Positions 1-8,061 of a stretch of 36,501 bases of DNA are shown here, one piece after another. Every line of letters begins with the position of its first letter. Within the stretch, counting starts at the first letter, position 1. The translations under genes were made by a program, and so were the position numbers. Below the pieces are notes generated by a model. It did not search any database. It had not been told where the DNA came from and saw only the letters and a program-made list of their open reading frames with translations. Source of the stretch: UBA3478 sp036782715 (GTDB lineage: Bacteria > Bacteroidota > Bacteroidia > Flavobacteriales > Flavobacteriaceae); the NCBI GenBank assembly GCA_036782715.1, contig DAIPYN010000014.1, forward strand, positions 1 through 36,501. Reading direction: 5' to 3'.

Positions 1-704
1 ACCTTAATTTTGCCTACGAGGAGCAAAACGTATTAAATCATCTAAATCTTACGATTACAAAAGGTCAGATGCTTGCCCTAGTGGGGAGTTCTGGTAGTGG
101 TAAATCAACGATCGCTCAGCTCCTATTGAGATTTTACGACTCTCCGTATGGTCAATTAAGAATTGATGGTGTAGCGATTCAAGATTTTACTAAAAATGAT
201 TTAAGAAACCATATTGCCTTGGTGAGTCAAGATCCATTACTATTCAATGACACAGTGGCGAATAATATTGCACTCTCAAATCCTGATGCGACGGAGGATC
301 AAATTATATGGGCTGCGAAACAAGCTTATGCCCATGAATTTATTGAGGCTATGCCAGAAGGCTATAAAACCTCCATCGGAGATTCAGGAAACAAGTTAAG
401 TGGCGGCCAAAAACAGCGCATTGCTATTGCTAGAGCCTTTTTAAAAAATGCTCCGATCCTAATACTAGACGAGGCTACCTCAGCACTAGATACTGAAAGT
501 GAAAAACAAGTTCAAAAGGCACTAGAAGCTATAAGCAAAGATCGCACAACCATTGCTATAGCTCACCGCCTATCCACCATCAGCAATGCCGACCAAATCG
601 TTGTTCTAGATCATGGCCAAATTGCTGAAAAAGGCACTCACCAAGATCTTTTAGCAAAAAAAGGACTCTATGCGAAACTTGTTGCGCTACAATCCTTGAG
701 CTAA
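1..704 (+). CDS. ABC transporter ATP-binding domain, 3' part (MsbA-like exporter)
   Basis: This is the nucleotide-binding domain of an ABC exporter, cut at the 5' side by the window edge; the frame is open from base 3, so the ATG at 69 is internal. Numbering from base 3, I see Walker A GSSGSGKST at residues 28-36, a Q-loop glutamine near 76, the signature LSGGQ at 132-136, Walker B ILILDE at 152-157 and the H-loop histidine near 188. The phrase before Walker A (FAYEEQNVLNHLNLTI...G) is the usual A-loop region of type IV exporters of the MsbA/multidrug group, where the membrane domain is fused upstream. I infer a fused half-transporter of the inner membrane. The substrate (lipid, lipid A core or drug) cannot be told from this part. 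Confidence 0.9.
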   Translation, partial: LNFAYEEQNVLNHLNLTITKGQMLALVGSSGSGKSTIAQLLLRFYDSPYGQLRIDGVAIQDFTKNDLRNHIALVSQDPLLFNDTVANNIALSNPDATEDQIIWAAKQAYAHEFIEAMPEGYKTSIGDSGNKLSGGQKQRIAIARAFLKNAPILILDEATSALDTESEKQVQKALEAISKDRTTIAIAHRLSTISNADQIVVLDHGQIAEKGTHQDLLAKKGLYAKLVALQSLS

Positions 705-711
705 GAACCGA

Positions 712-729
712 AAAGCTTCAGAAAGCTTT
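712..729 (+). terminator. Weak hairpin after the ABC transporter gene
   Basis: AAAGCTT at 712-718 and AAGCTTT at 723-729 form a perfect 7-bp stem with a 4-base loop. It starts 7 bases after the stop codon. The stem is AT-rich and only a short T-containing stretch follows, so termination would be partial at best. Confidence 0.3.
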
Positions 730-757
730 CTTATCTTCGCGAGCTCAATAACCTTTT

Positions 758-1975
758 ATGCGACTACACCGCAACCTTGTTTTTACTGTTCTAGATTCCC
801 TTCATCTAATTTTCAATGAAGGTCAATACGCCGACAAGGTGATTGAAAAGGCGTTAAAAAAAGATAAACGATGGGGTGCTCGCGATAGAGCGTTCATAGC
901 CTCAACTACTTACGAGATCATCAGATATAAGAGACTTTATGCTGAGATCGCTGAGATCAACGATCATTTTTCTGTCCAAAATATAAAGCGCTTGTTCGCC
1001 GTTTGGACTACTCTGAAAGGAATACAAATTCCTGCAGATTGGTCTGAATTTGAACCCACTCCGACACGTAAGATCAAAGGACGTTTCGACGCGCTTATAA
1101 AAACTAGAGCCATTAGAGAGTCTATTCCCGATTGGCTAGATACGCTAGGCGAACAATCTTTGGGTGATCAATTGTGGGAAGCAGAGATAAAAGCGCTTAA
1201 TGAAGAGGCCGATGTAATTCTTCGGGTAAACACCTTGAAAACAACCCTTGAGCAGGCCGAAAAACGACTACAAGAAGAAGGTATTGATACGATAAGAATT
1301 CCTGATTTACCCGAAGCCCTTCGATTAGTGGAGCGACAGAACGTTTTTCTCACACAAAGTTTCAAAGATGGATGGTTCGAAATTCAAGATGGAAGTTCTC
1401 AGAAAGTGGCTCCCCTACTCGATATTCGTCCGGGTCAACGCGTTATTGATGCCTGTGCAGGAGCCGGAGGTAAAACCTTACATTTAAGTTCTTTATTACA
1501 GAATAAAGGACAGCTCATTGCCATGGATATTCATCAGTACAAACTGAACAATCTGAAGCTTAGAGCAAGAAGAGCAGGAGCCCATAATATTGAAACTCGT
1601 CTGATCGATTCCAATAAGGTGATTAAAAAATTACACGGCTCTGCTGATCGTGTTCTTATTGATGCGCCTTGTACCGGACTGGGTGTATTGAGACGAAATC
1701 CCGATGCCAAATGGAAAATTGATAGTGATTTTCTAGATCGCGTGGTCACTACTCAGCAAGAGATCTTACGATCTTACTCTAAATTGGTTAAGGTAGGGGG
1801 TAAAATCATTTATGCCACTTGCTCCATTTTACCCCAAGAAAACGATCAACAAATAGAAAAATTCATGACCTCAGAAGCTGGAAAGAACTTCAGCCTCATC
1901 GAAAGCCATCATTTATATGCCTCAAAAGATCATTTCGACGGATTTTTTATCGCATTACTTGAGCGAAAAACCTAA
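758..1975 (+). CDS. RsmB/NOP family RNA (cytosine-5) methyltransferase
   Basis: This 405-residue protein is a SAM-dependent RNA m5C methyltransferase of the NOL1/NOP2/Sun family. The N-terminal ~65 residues are helical and resemble the NusB-like domain found in RsmB. The SAM-binding motif I, DACAGAGGKT, is at 231-240. Motif IV, APCTG, is at 303-307 with Cys305, and motif VI, YATCS, is at 352-356 with Cys355. In this family the motif VI cysteine is the nucleophile on C6 of cytosine and the motif IV cysteine helps product release. By family the likely target is 16S rRNA C967 (RsmB), but RsmF-type or tRNA targets cannot be excluded, so no symbol is given. The gene lies 53 bp after the ABC transporter and 34 bp before purL. 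Confidence 0.9.
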   Translation: MRLHRNLVFTVLDSLHLIFNEGQYADKVIEKALKKDKRWGARDRAFIASTTYEIIRYKRLYAEIAEINDHFSVQNIKRLFAVWTTLKGIQIPADWSEFEPTPTRKIKGRFDALIKTRAIRESIPDWLDTLGEQSLGDQLWEAEIKALNEEADVILRVNTLKTTLEQAEKRLQEEGIDTIRIPDLPEALRLVERQNVFLTQSFKDGWFEIQDGSSQKVAPLLDIRPGQRVIDACAGAGGKTLHLSSLLQNKGQLIAMDIHQYKLNNLKLRARRAGAHNIETRLIDSNKVIKKLHGSADRVLIDAPCTGLGVLRRNPDAKWKIDSDFLDRVVTTQQEILRSYSKLVKVGGKIIYATCSILPQENDQQIEKFMTSEAGKNFSLIESHHLYASKDHFDGFFIALLERKT

Positions 1976-1989
1976 TTAAAATACCTTTG
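1959..1989 (+). promoter_or_regulatory. Bacteroidota-type promoter for purL
   Basis: TTG at 1959-1961, a 20-base spacer and TACCTTTG at 1982-1989 match the Bacteroidota primary-sigma consensus (TTG, 17-23 bases, TAnnTTTG) exactly. The box ends 20 bases before the purL ATG. The -33 element lies inside the end of the methyltransferase gene. Confidence 0.6.
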
Positions 1990-2009
1990 GAACTTAACCA
2001 TATTCCGCT

Positions 2010-5000
2010 ATGATTCTATTTTTCGGAACTCCATCACAATTGATTTACGCAGTACAAAGTACCGCCAACCTAGACGAGAAGACTATTGAGAAATTAGAAT
2101 GGCTATTTGGCGGATCGACGCTCATTCGCGAAGAGTCTATTGCGGGACTATTTATCGGCCCAAGAGCCAGTATGATCACCCCTTGGAGTACGAACGCGAC
2201 AGAGATCATTGCTAATATGGGTATTGAAAGTATTCAAAGAGTAGAGCAATTTACTGCGGCAGAGGATCACAGTGGTTTTGACCCTATGCTAGTGGTGAAA
2301 CACCAAGGATTATCTCAAACCTTGTTTGATGTAGCTACAGCACCAGCGCCTGTTGAGACCATAACTGATATCGCAGCTTATAATCAATCCGAAGGACTAG
2401 CACTGAGCGATGACGAAGTTGCTTATCTAGAAGGGTTAAGTAAACGTCTTAAACGTCCACTCACCGATTCAGAGGTTTTTGGATTCTCACAAGTAAATTC
2501 GGAGCACTGTCGCCACAAGATTTTCAATGGAATCTTTGAAATTGATGGAGAAGCCATGCCGAATTCTCTTTTCGGAATGATCAAAAGAACCTCAAAAGAG
2601 AATCCTGGAGATATTGTTTCTGCCTATAAGGATAATGTCGCATTCATCAAAGGTCCAGAGATTACCCAATTTGCTCCTCAAAGAGCTGATCAGCCTTCGA
2701 ATTATGAAGAGAAAAAACGTCGAAGTGTTCTTTCATTAAAGGCAGAAACACACAACTTTCCGACTACGGTAGAGCCCTTTAATGGTGCTGCAACCGGTTC
2801 GGGTGGAGAGATTAGAGACCGTCTTGCTGGCGGTACCGGCTCTATTCCACTTGCAGGAACTGCAGTTTACATGACAAGTTATGCACGTCATCGTGAAGAA
2901 AAACTAAACTGGGAAACACAACCCAAGCCAAGAAAATGGCTATACCAAACCCCTTTAGACATTCTAATCAAAGCTTCAAACGGAGCTTCTGATTTTGGAA
3001 ATAAATTCGGGCAACCACTCATCGTTGGCTCGCTGCTTACGTTTGAACACCAAGAGACTGAAGAAGGTAAAGATCCTAGAACGCTTGCTTTCGATAAGGT
3101 AATTATGTTGGCAGGAGGTATCGGTTACACCAATGCAGAATACGCTCAGAAAAACAAACCTTCAAAAAATGATAAGGTCGTTATCTTAGGTGGTGACAAT
3201 TATCGAATTGGAATGGGAGGTGCTGCAGTATCTAGTGCCGATACAGGAGCCTTTGGTAGCGCCATTGAACTGAACGCAGTACAGCGCTCTAATCCAGAAA
3301 TGCAGAAAAGGGCGGCAAATGCCATCCGAGGACTGGTAGAAAGTAGTGAAAATCCCATCGTATCGATTCACGACCATGGCGCAGGAGGACATTTAAATTG
3401 TTTATCCGAACTCGTAGAAGAAACTGGTGGTAAAATTGAAATCGATGCTTTACCGGTTGGTGACCCTACCCTATCCTTTAAAGAACTTATCGGTAACGAA
3501 TCTCAAGAGAGAATGGGATTGGTAATCCAACCCAAAGACACCGAGCTGGTTCGAAAAATTGCTGAAAGAGAACGGGCTCCGTATTTCGAGGTGGGTGAGA
3601 TTACAGGAGATATGAGATTCGTCGTATCCTCTTCGAGTAAAGGAGAAAAAGCGCTTGACCTTGACCTTATCGACCTTTTTGGGAATGCTCCCAAAATGGT
3701 TCTTAGCGACACAGATACCCATAGAGACTATGCTTCGATCGATTTTGAATTAGAGCATTTTCACGATTATTTAGAGGCGGTTCTTCGTCTTGAGGCTGTG
3801 GCGTGTAAAGACTGGCTTACCAATAAAGTGGATCGTTGTGTCGGAGGTAAAGTAGCTAAGCAGCAATGCGTGGGTAGCCTCCAAATCCCCCTACAGAACT
3901 ATGGAATCTCTGCTCTTGACTTTACCAGCAAAAATGGAATTGCTACATCAATCGGACACAGCCCAATCAGCGGTCTTATTGACCCCGTAGCAGGAAGTAA
4001 AAACAGTATTGCAGAGGCGCTCACAAACATCGTTTTCGCTCCTCTTGAGAATGGACTTAAATCGGTTTCCCTTTCTGCAAATTGGATGTGGCCTTGTAAT
4101 AACGAAGGTGAAAATGCAAGACTTTACAAAGCAGTAGAAGCGGCATCCGACTTTGCAGTTGCTCTAGGGATCAATATTCCTACAGGTAAAGATTCGCTAT
4201 CCATGAAACAGAAGTATGCGGAACAGGAAGTTTTATCTCCAGGTACCGTGATTATTTCGGCTGCAGGTCATTGTAATGACTTTACAAAAGCGGTAGAACC
4301 CGTTTTTAAACCCGGTAAAGGAAAATTATTCTATATCAACCTTTCTGCAGATTCATTTAAACTTGGAGGATCTTCCTTTGCACAAACACAAAATAAAATT
4401 GGGAACTCCACACCAAGCATAGTAAACGATCAGGCTTTTAAAGAAACTTTTGATTGGATTCAAGATCAAATTAAAGCTGGAAATATCGCAGCAGGTCACG
4501 ACGTTGCCTCTGGTGGTTTAATCACTACCCTACTTGAAGGATGCTTTGCGGAAACGGCACTAGGAGCTGAAATCAACCTATCCACTTTAAGTGATCAGTC
4601 ACTGATTGAAGTGTTATTTTCAGAAAATGCAGGAGTTATTTTGCAGGCCACCCACGATGGCTTTGGTCCAATTGCCAAAGATTGTCCTCTACCCTGTATA
4701 GAAATAGGAGCTGTAACCACTGAGCCACGAGTAAAGATTAACTACCACCACGTCGAAATCGGTTTAGAAATTGAACGACTGCGTTCGGTTTGGTTCGAGA
4801 CTTCGTATTTATTTGACAAACACCAAACGGCAAATAGCCTAGCCGAGGTTCGTTATGACAACTTAGGTAAGCAGCCTCTGAAATATGTATTCCCTGAAAA
4901 CTACCAGCGTAAGGCGTTCACCATCGAAGGAAAACGTCCTGTCGCGGCTATTTTAAGAGAGAAAGGAAGTAATTCGGAGCGCGAAATGGCCAATGCCCTT

Positions 5001-5678
5001 TATCTAGCTGGTTTCGAAGTGCGCGATGTTCACATGACCGATTTGATGAGTGGACGAGAAACCCTCGAAGATGTTCAATTCTTAGGTGCCGTCGGAGGAT
5101 TTTCAAACTCAGATGTACTTGGATCAGCAAAAGGCTGGGCAGGTGCCATTAAATACAATGAAAAGGCGAAAAAAGCGATCGACAACTTCTTTGCCAGAAA
5201 AGACACTCTCTCTGTAGGAATTTGTAATGGATGTCAATTATTCATGGAGCTTGAACTCCTTTATCCTGAGCACCACACACACGGTAAGATGATACACAAT
5301 GACTCTCAAAAGCACGAGAGTAATTTCACCTCAGTTACTGTGGAACCAAATCACTCGATAATGCTTTCCTCTCTTGCAGGAAGTACTCTTGGAGTATGGA
5401 TTTCTCATGGCGAAGGAAAGTTCGCTCTTCCTGAAGCCAAAGAAAATTATCACATCGTCGGTACTTATGGGTACGATAGTTATCCGGCCAATCCGAATGG
5501 AAGCGATTATAACGTAGCAATGCTATGCGACCCATCCGGACGTCATCTAGCAACCATGCCACATATCGAGCGTTCGCTATTCGCGTGGAACTGGGCACAG
5601 TATCCAGAAAACGACGATCACTTCAGCCCATGGATCGAGGCATTTATCAATGCTCGAAAATGGATTTTAAATTGTTAG
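2010..5678 (+). CDS. purL: Phosphoribosylformylglycinamidine synthase, single-chain
   Basis: FGAM synthase converts FGAR, glutamine and ATP to FGAM in step four of purine synthesis, in the cytosol. At 1222 residues this is the long single-chain form known from Proteobacteria (E. coli about 1295), not the split PurS/PurL/PurQ type. The order seen is an N-terminal PurS-like region, a linker with VNSEHCRH near 161-168, the two synthetase halves (KAETHNFPT near 245, DHGAGGHLN, and PTGKDSLSMK in the second half), then a C-terminal glutamine amidotransferase. The amidotransferase triad is visible: Cys1072 in GICNGCQ, and His1185 and Glu1187 in PHIER. The gene has its own promoter-like sequence. Its stop codon lies inside an inverted repeat reaching the next gene's leader. 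No other pur gene is in the window. Confidence 0.97.
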   Translation: MILFFGTPSQLIYAVQSTANLDEKTIEKLEWLFGGSTLIREESIAGLFIGPRASMITPWSTNATEIIANMGIESIQRVEQFTAAEDHSGFDPMLVVKHQGLSQTLFDVATAPAPVETITDIAAYNQSEGLALSDDEVAYLEGLSKRLKRPLTDSEVFGFSQVNSEHCRHKIFNGIFEIDGEAMPNSLFGMIKRTSKENPGDIVSAYKDNVAFIKGPEITQFAPQRADQPSNYEEKKRRSVLSLKAETHNFPTTVEPFNGAATGSGGEIRDRLAGGTGSIPLAGTAVYMTSYARHREEKLNWETQPKPRKWLYQTPLDILIKASNGASDFGNKFGQPLIVGSLLTFEHQETEEGKDPRTLAFDKVIMLAGGIGYTNAEYAQKNKPSKNDKVVILGGDNYRIGMGGAAVSSADTGAFGSAIELNAVQRSNPEMQKRAANAIRGLVESSENPIVSIHDHGAGGHLNCLSELVEETGGKIEIDALPVGDPTLSFKELIGNESQERMGLVIQPKDTELVRKIAERERAPYFEVGEITGDMRFVVSSSSKGEKALDLDLIDLFGNAPKMVLSDTDTHRDYASIDFELEHFHDYLEAVLRLEAVACKDWLTNKVDRCVGGKVAKQQCVGSLQIPLQNYGISALDFTSKNGIATSIGHSPISGLIDPVAGSKNSIAEALTNIVFAPLENGLKSVSLSANWMWPCNNEGENARLYKAVEAASDFAVALGINIPTGKDSLSMKQKYAEQEVLSPGTVIISAAGHCNDFTKAVEPVFKPGKGKLFYINLSADSFKLGGSSFAQTQNKIGNSTPSIVNDQAFKETFDWIQDQIKAGNIAAGHDVASGGLITTLLEGCFAETALGAEINLSTLSDQSLIEVLFSENAGVILQATHDGFGPIAKDCPLPCIEIGAVTTEPRVKINYHHVEIGLEIERLRSVWFETSYLFDKHQTANSLAEVRYDNLGKQPLKYVFPENYQRKAFTIEGKRPVAAILREKGSNSEREMANALYLAGFEVRDVHMTDLMSGRETLEDVQFLGAVGGFSNSDVLGSAKGWAGAIKYNEKAKKAIDNFFARKDTLSVGICNGCQLFMELELLYPEHHTHGKMIHNDSQKHESNFTSVTVEPNHSIMLSSLAGSTLGVWISHGEGKFALPEAKENYHIVGTYGYDSYPANPNGSDYNVAMLCDPSGRHLATMPHIERSLFAWNWAQYPENDDHFSPWIEAFINARKWILNC

Positions 5679-5711
5679 GAATATCCCGTATTTTGGATGT
5701 CCTAACAATTT
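5669..5711 (+). promoter_or_regulatory. 12-bp inverted repeat spanning the purL stop and the next leader
   Basis: AAATTGTTAGGA at 5669-5680 and TCCTAACAATTT at 5700-5711 are exact reverse complements separated by 19 bases. The left arm contains the purL stop codon TAG (5676-5678); the right arm ends 6 bases before the acyl-CoA synthetase ATG at 5718. No T-run follows, so it does not look like a standard terminator. It could hold the next start region closed, or link its translation to termination on purL. Confidence 0.5.
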
Positions 5712-5717
5712 GCTAAC

Positions 5718-7490
5718 ATGAAGAAGGTAACACGTCTCTTTGATTTCGCTTATTATCAATTAGAGAACCATCCACTAGAAAAACTATTCTCTACCAAAAA
5801 GAATGGAGAATGGAAGAGCATCAGCTCTCAAGAATTCATAGATACTGCCAATTCGATCAGTCGTTCACTCATCGAGATGGGTGTGAAAGCCAACGATAAA
5901 ATTGGACTGATTTCAATGACTAACCGCACCGAATGGTGTTTAATGGACCTCGCAGTACTTCAAATCGGAGCACAAACGGTACCCATCTACCCTACGATTT
6001 CTGAAGAAGACTACGCCTATATATTGAACCATAGCGAAGCTAGCTACTGTTTCGTTTCTTGTGAAGAGGTGTATCAAAAGTTAGCGTCGGTAAGGACCCA
6101 AGTTAAAGGTCTTAAAGAGGTTTTTAGCTTCGATCAAATTAAAGGTTGTAAAAATTTTGAGGAGCTTCCAAAGCTAGGTGCCTCACTCAATAATCAAGAA
6201 GAAGTCGAAAAGCGAAAAGAAGCCGTACAACCTGAGCAATTAGCAACACTTATTTATACCTCTGGTACTACCGGAAAACCAAAAGGAGTAATGCTTTCTC
6301 ACCACAACATTGTAAGTAATGTTTTATCGGCACGATCTCGAGTACCCTTCGATAAGGGAGCTGTAGCGCTTAGCTTTTTGCCTTTATGTCACATTTTTGA
6401 GAGGGTAATCATTTATATCTACCAATACTGTGGGGTTACCGTTTACTTCGGTGAAGGGCTTGACAAGATCAGTGATAACATCAAGGAAGTGAAACCGTCA
6501 GTGATGACCGTGGTACCTAGACTACTTGAGAAGGTTTATGACAAAATCGTCGGAAAAGGGAAGGAACTAACCGGAATTAAAAAATCACTATTCTTTTGGG
6601 CATTAGAGTTAGGGTTAAAATTTGAACCCTACCATCGATCTGCCCTTTACAATTTCAAACTTAAAATTGCCCGAAAATTGATCTTTTCAAAGTGGCAAGA
6701 GGCCCTTGGAGGAAATCTAGAACTTATGGTCTCTGGTAGTGCCGCCTTACAGCCTCGATTGACCAGAGTTTTCGGCGCAGCAGGTATTCCGGTTATGGAG
6801 GGTTACGGTCTTACTGAAACATCACCTGTAATTACCGTAAACGATCAGCGCGATGGAAATTGGCGCATAGGCACTGTCGGTAGACAAATCGACGGTATCG
6901 AAGTAAAAATTGCAGAAGATGGTGAAATCCTTTGTAAAGGACCCAATGTAATGATGGGTTATTACAAAGACGAGGAAAAGACGAATGAGGTCATTATAGA
7001 CGACTTCTTCCACACCGGGGATATTGGAGAATTTGATAGCGATGGGTTTTTACGCATCACTGACCGTAAAAAGGAAATGTTCAAGACCTCTGGGGGTAAA
7101 TACGTTGCTCCTCAACTTTTAGAAAACAGATGTAAGCAATCCCTATTTATCGAACAGATCATGGTGGTAGGTGAAGGCGAAAAAATGCCAGCAGCACTAA
7201 TTCAAATGAATTTTGATTTTATCAAAGATTGGGCCGATAAAAAAGGAATCCAATTAGAAACAGATCGTTCAGCATGGGGAACCAATCCTAAAGTGATCGA
7301 TCGTATTAGCAAAGAAATTGATGAAGCCAATGAAGGTTTTGCAAAGTGGGAAAAGATCAAGCAATTTAGACTGACTCCAGACGAGTGGAGTATCGACGCA
7401 GGACACCTCACCCCTACAATGAAACTTCGAAGAAAAGAAGTCAAAGCCAAATACCTAGACCTTTACGAATCGATTTACAGGGAATCGTAA
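5718..7490 (+). CDS. Long-chain fatty acid-CoA ligase (AMP-forming)
   Basis: This 590-residue ANL-superfamily enzyme activates fatty acids to acyl-CoA through an acyl-adenylate, the entry step of beta-oxidation and lipid recycling. The ATP-binding P-loop TSGTTGKPKG is near 180-189, the GYGLTETSP motif near 360, and the hinge with GDIGEFDSDGFLRITDRKKE leads to the C-terminal lid; FKTSGGKYV carries the conserved substrate-contact region. Length and motifs fit the FadD15-like long-chain group common in Bacteroidota. It starts 39 bp after purL behind a stem-loop and ends at a strong terminator, so it is transcribed separately from the MarR operon downstream, although it would feed that pathway. 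Chain-length preference cannot be read from sequence. Confidence 0.93.
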   Translation: MKKVTRLFDFAYYQLENHPLEKLFSTKKNGEWKSISSQEFIDTANSISRSLIEMGVKANDKIGLISMTNRTEWCLMDLAVLQIGAQTVPIYPTISEEDYAYILNHSEASYCFVSCEEVYQKLASVRTQVKGLKEVFSFDQIKGCKNFEELPKLGASLNNQEEVEKRKEAVQPEQLATLIYTSGTTGKPKGVMLSHHNIVSNVLSARSRVPFDKGAVALSFLPLCHIFERVIIYIYQYCGVTVYFGEGLDKISDNIKEVKPSVMTVVPRLLEKVYDKIVGKGKELTGIKKSLFFWALELGLKFEPYHRSALYNFKLKIARKLIFSKWQEALGGNLELMVSGSAALQPRLTRVFGAAGIPVMEGYGLTETSPVITVNDQRDGNWRIGTVGRQIDGIEVKIAEDGEILCKGPNVMMGYYKDEEKTNEVIIDDFFHTGDIGEFDSDGFLRITDRKKEMFKTSGGKYVAPQLLENRCKQSLFIEQIMVVGEGEKMPAALIQMNFDFIKDWADKKGIQLETDRSAWGTNPKVIDRISKEIDEANEGFAKWEKIKQFRLTPDEWSIDAGHLTPTMKLRRKEVKAKYLDLYESIYRES

Positions 7491-7511
7491 ATCACTGAAT
7501 ACGTTATACTT

Positions 7512-7543
7512 AAAGGCCTTCGGATTGATGAAGGTCTTTTTTT
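7512..7543 (+). terminator. Rho-independent terminator after the acyl-CoA synthetase
   Basis: AAAGGCCTTC at 7512-7521 pairs with GAAGGTCTTT at 7530-7539 (one G-U pair) across an 8-base loop, and the 3' arm runs into a T tract reaching 7543. Confidence 0.85.
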
Positions 7544-7551
7544 ATTTCTTT

Positions 7552-7581
7552 TCAATTTATTATGCATGCATAATAAATTGA
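7552..7581. promoter_or_regulatory. 30-bp perfect palindrome, candidate MarR operator
   Basis: The half-site TCAATTTATTATGCA (7552-7566) is followed directly by its exact reverse complement (7567-7581), giving a perfect 30-bp palindrome. It ends 15 bases before the marR start and overlaps where the -33 to -7 region of that gene's promoter must lie. MarR proteins bind palindromes as dimers and commonly repress their own operons. I infer that this is the operator controlling marR and the beta-oxidation genes; an inducer such as an acyl-CoA would be expected by analogy. Confidence 0.75.
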
Positions 7582-7583
7582 CG

Positions 7584-7591
7584 TATCTTAG
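7584..7591 (+). promoter_or_regulatory. Possible -7 box of the marR operon
   Basis: TATCTTAG differs at one position from TAnnTTTG. It starts 2 bases after the palindrome and ends 5 bases before the ATG, so the transcript would be leaderless or nearly so. No TTG lies at the right distance; that position falls inside the palindrome. Confidence 0.35.
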
Positions 7592-7596
7592 AGCCA

Positions 7597-8061
7597 ATGA
7601 GAACGAAAAAACCTCTTATCGATCATTCTCTTCGAGCGACTTGGCAAGCCGTATCAAAAATGTATAGCGAAGTTGCTAGGCAATACGGTATCACTATGGC
7701 TCTTGGACTGACCTTATTAAATATTGACCCTAAACACGGGACTGCTTCTACGGCATTGGGACCGATCATGGGAATGGAGCCCACTTCTTTATCTCGTTTA
7801 ATTAACTCCCTAGAAGAGCTGCATCTGGTTGAGCGTAAGCCTAACCCACACGATGGTCGTGGTGTTATCGTGCACCTCACTTCTGATGGATTAATCAAAA
7901 GAGATTTTATTAAAAAACACGTTTACACCTTTAATGAAGCTGTAGCTAACAAGGTCTCTCAAAAAGATCTAATTGGATTTTACAACACGATTGAAGCTAT
8001 AAATTCGACCAGTTCAGAACAACTCTTTGACTTTCAACAAACCTCTAATACAATCCTATGA
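7597..8061 (+). CDS. MarR family transcriptional regulator of beta-oxidation
   Basis: This 154-residue protein has the winged-helix layout of MarR regulators: an N-terminal dimerisation helix (RATWQAVSKMYSEVARQYG), a helix-turn-helix near 50-85 (GPIMGMEPTSLSRLINSLEELHLVERKPNPHDGRGVIVHLT, with the DxR-type wing), and C-terminal helices. It heads the run of fatty-acid genes, overlaps the next by 4 bases (ATGA) and sits just after a 30-bp palindrome. The ATG at 7597 is chosen because the N-terminus matches the usual family start and no upstream in-frame start fits after the terminator. I infer a fatty-acid or acyl-CoA responsive repressor; the ligand is not visible from sequence. Confidence 0.88.
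   Translation: MRTKKPLIDHSLRATWQAVSKMYSEVARQYGITMALGLTLLNIDPKHGTASTALGPIMGMEPTSLSRLINSLEELHLVERKPNPHDGRGVIVHLTSDGLIKRDFIKKHVYTFNEAVANKVSQKDLIGFYNTIEAINSTSSEQLFDFQQTSNTIL

Noticed and set aside
5525..5716. Small plus-strand frame over the end of purL
   Set aside because: It lies almost entirely within purL in another frame and lacks any recognisable feature.
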